This document shows, piece by piece, positions 63,601-64,000 of a DNA stretch of 64,000 bases (within the stretch, counting starts at the first letter, position 1; each line of letters begins with the position of its first letter). A model generated the notes under the pieces. It saw only the letters and a program-made list of their open reading frames with translations. It ran no database searches and had not been told where the DNA came from. A program made the translations under genes and the position numbers. Source of the stretch: Bacillus sp. 03113 (GTDB lineage: Bacteria; Bacillota; Bacilli; Bacillales; Cytobacillaceae); NCBI RefSeq assembly GCF_006546985.1, contig NZ_VATK01000005.1, forward strand, positions 171,842-235,841. Direction: 5' to 3'.

Positions 63601-64000
63601 AAGCCGCAGTCGTTTTAGGGTCAGTAGATGGTCTTGTAGAAATGACAAAACTAGCGTTTATATCCGCATTTTGTTTATGACCACAAGAGCATTTGTAAAA
63701 AGAACCTCTACGGTTCTTTTTTATTGTCTTACCACATGTAGAACATTCCTGGCTTGTTTTAAACGGATTCACCTTTTGCACCTCTAGCTCAGCTAATTGT
63801 GCTTTATAAGTGATTTTTGTTTCCAAATCATAAAAAGCCCAAGAATTAATATTTCGGTCACTACGTTTCCAGTATTTCTTCATGGAGCGAATATTAATGA
63901 GGTCCTCTAATTTAATAACAGAGGCACCTACAGATTTAGCAAACTCAACAATTTTTTTGGAAAAAACATGGTTCCAGTATTGGATAATCCGTTGTTCTTT
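63599..64000 (-). CDS. tnpB: RNA-guided endonuclease TnpB, C-terminal part
   Basis: The frame is open to the window edge; 133 residues are visible. RuvC-II glutamate is in ASVIKLEDLINIRS, the zinc ribbon is CSTCGKTIKKNRRGSFYKCSC (quoted as C-x2-C..C-x-C), and the RuvC-III aspartate is in GHKQNADINASFVI. These are the catalytic and metal sites of TnpB/OrfB. It is probably an active-type copy as far as visible; the N-terminal RuvC-I and REC-like parts are outside the window. Confidence 0.92.
   Translation of the reverse strand, partial: KEQRIIQYWNHVFSKKIVEFAKSVGASVIKLEDLINIRSMKKYWKRSDRNINSWAFYDLETKITYKAQLAELEVQKVNPFKTSQECSTCGKTIKKNRRGSFYKCSCGHKQNADINASFVISTRPSTDPKTTAA

Larger units (their letters stand above)
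63384..64000 (-). mobile_element. IS200/IS605-family element (TnpB only visible), cut by window end
   Basis: On the minus strand a TnpB gene is followed by a structured 3' end finishing GGTGGGGGAGGATGTCAA, with a hairpin AAATTCGTGAGAATTT just inside the end. This is the right-end layout of IS200/IS605 elements. The left end, and any TnpA, lie beyond base 64000. The element sits against the last codons of an acetyltransferase gene. Confidence 0.85.

Noticed and set aside
1..64000. CRISPR arrays, prophage, tRNA or rRNA genes, restriction-modification or toxin-antitoxin loci
   Set aside because: No regularly spaced repeats, structural phage genes, cloverleaf-like RNA genes or defence-gene signatures were seen on either strand.

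Overview
The window comes from a low-GC, endospore-forming member of the Bacillaceae. It carries sporulation genes (spoIIIAG, spoIIIAH, spoIVB, spo0A, yunB). Its backbone follows the Bacillus subtilis yqh-yqi-yqj-yqk gene order as I remember it, with Bacillus-type Shine-Dalgarno sites and many TTG and GTG starts. The species cannot be named from the sequence.

Layout. 1-16.2 kb is conserved core: the end of the spoIIIA operon; accB-accC-yqhY (fatty-acid synthesis); nusB-xseA-xseB-ispA-dxs-yqxC-ahrC-recN (RNA and DNA processing, isoprenoid precursors, arginine control); then yunB, spoIVB and spo0A. 16.2-26.3 kb holds small conserved genes, a glycerophosphodiesterase, and a remodelled branched-chain keto acid operon (bkdR, buk, lpdV, bkdAA, bkdAB, bkdB) followed by brxB. 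The usual ptb and bcd genes are missing, a palindromic repeat lies at the junction, and the regulator has lost its sigma-54 contact loop. 26.5-33.4 kb is accessory: a membrane protein with a ComP-like two-component system, a methyltransferase, a self-regulated TetR/NTF2-like pair and an acetyltransferase. 33.7-41.6 kb returns to backbone: an arginine ABC transporter (probably under AhrC, which is encoded in this window), an L,D-transpeptidase, a 31-residue Prli42-like protein, peptidase YqjE, a stand-alone CheW, DNA polymerase IV and gndA.

41.6-49.1 kb is an accessory island between gndA and the convergent zwf. It contains an orphan IS200/IS605-like end, several acetyltransferases, a phosphatase, and a response regulator-kinase-ECF sigma cassette bracketed by two nearly identical terminators. 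49.1-63.4 kb has zwf and rnz, a more GC-rich AraC/aldo-keto reductase pair that looks acquired, then namA, proI with its own T-box, yqjP, yqjQ, yqzH, a probable c-di-GMP riboswitch in front of a broken HD-GYP phosphodiesterase, cutC, yqkB and an acetyltransferase. The window ends in an IS200/IS605 element whose end supplies the stop codon of that acetyltransferase and whose TnpB runs off the edge.

No tRNA, rRNA, CRISPR array or prophage was seen. The points most worth following are the degenerate BkdR with the deleted ptb-bcd, the terminator-bracketed RR-HK-sigma cassette, the TnpB insertion with its omega-RNA end, and the riboswitch with its pseudogene.
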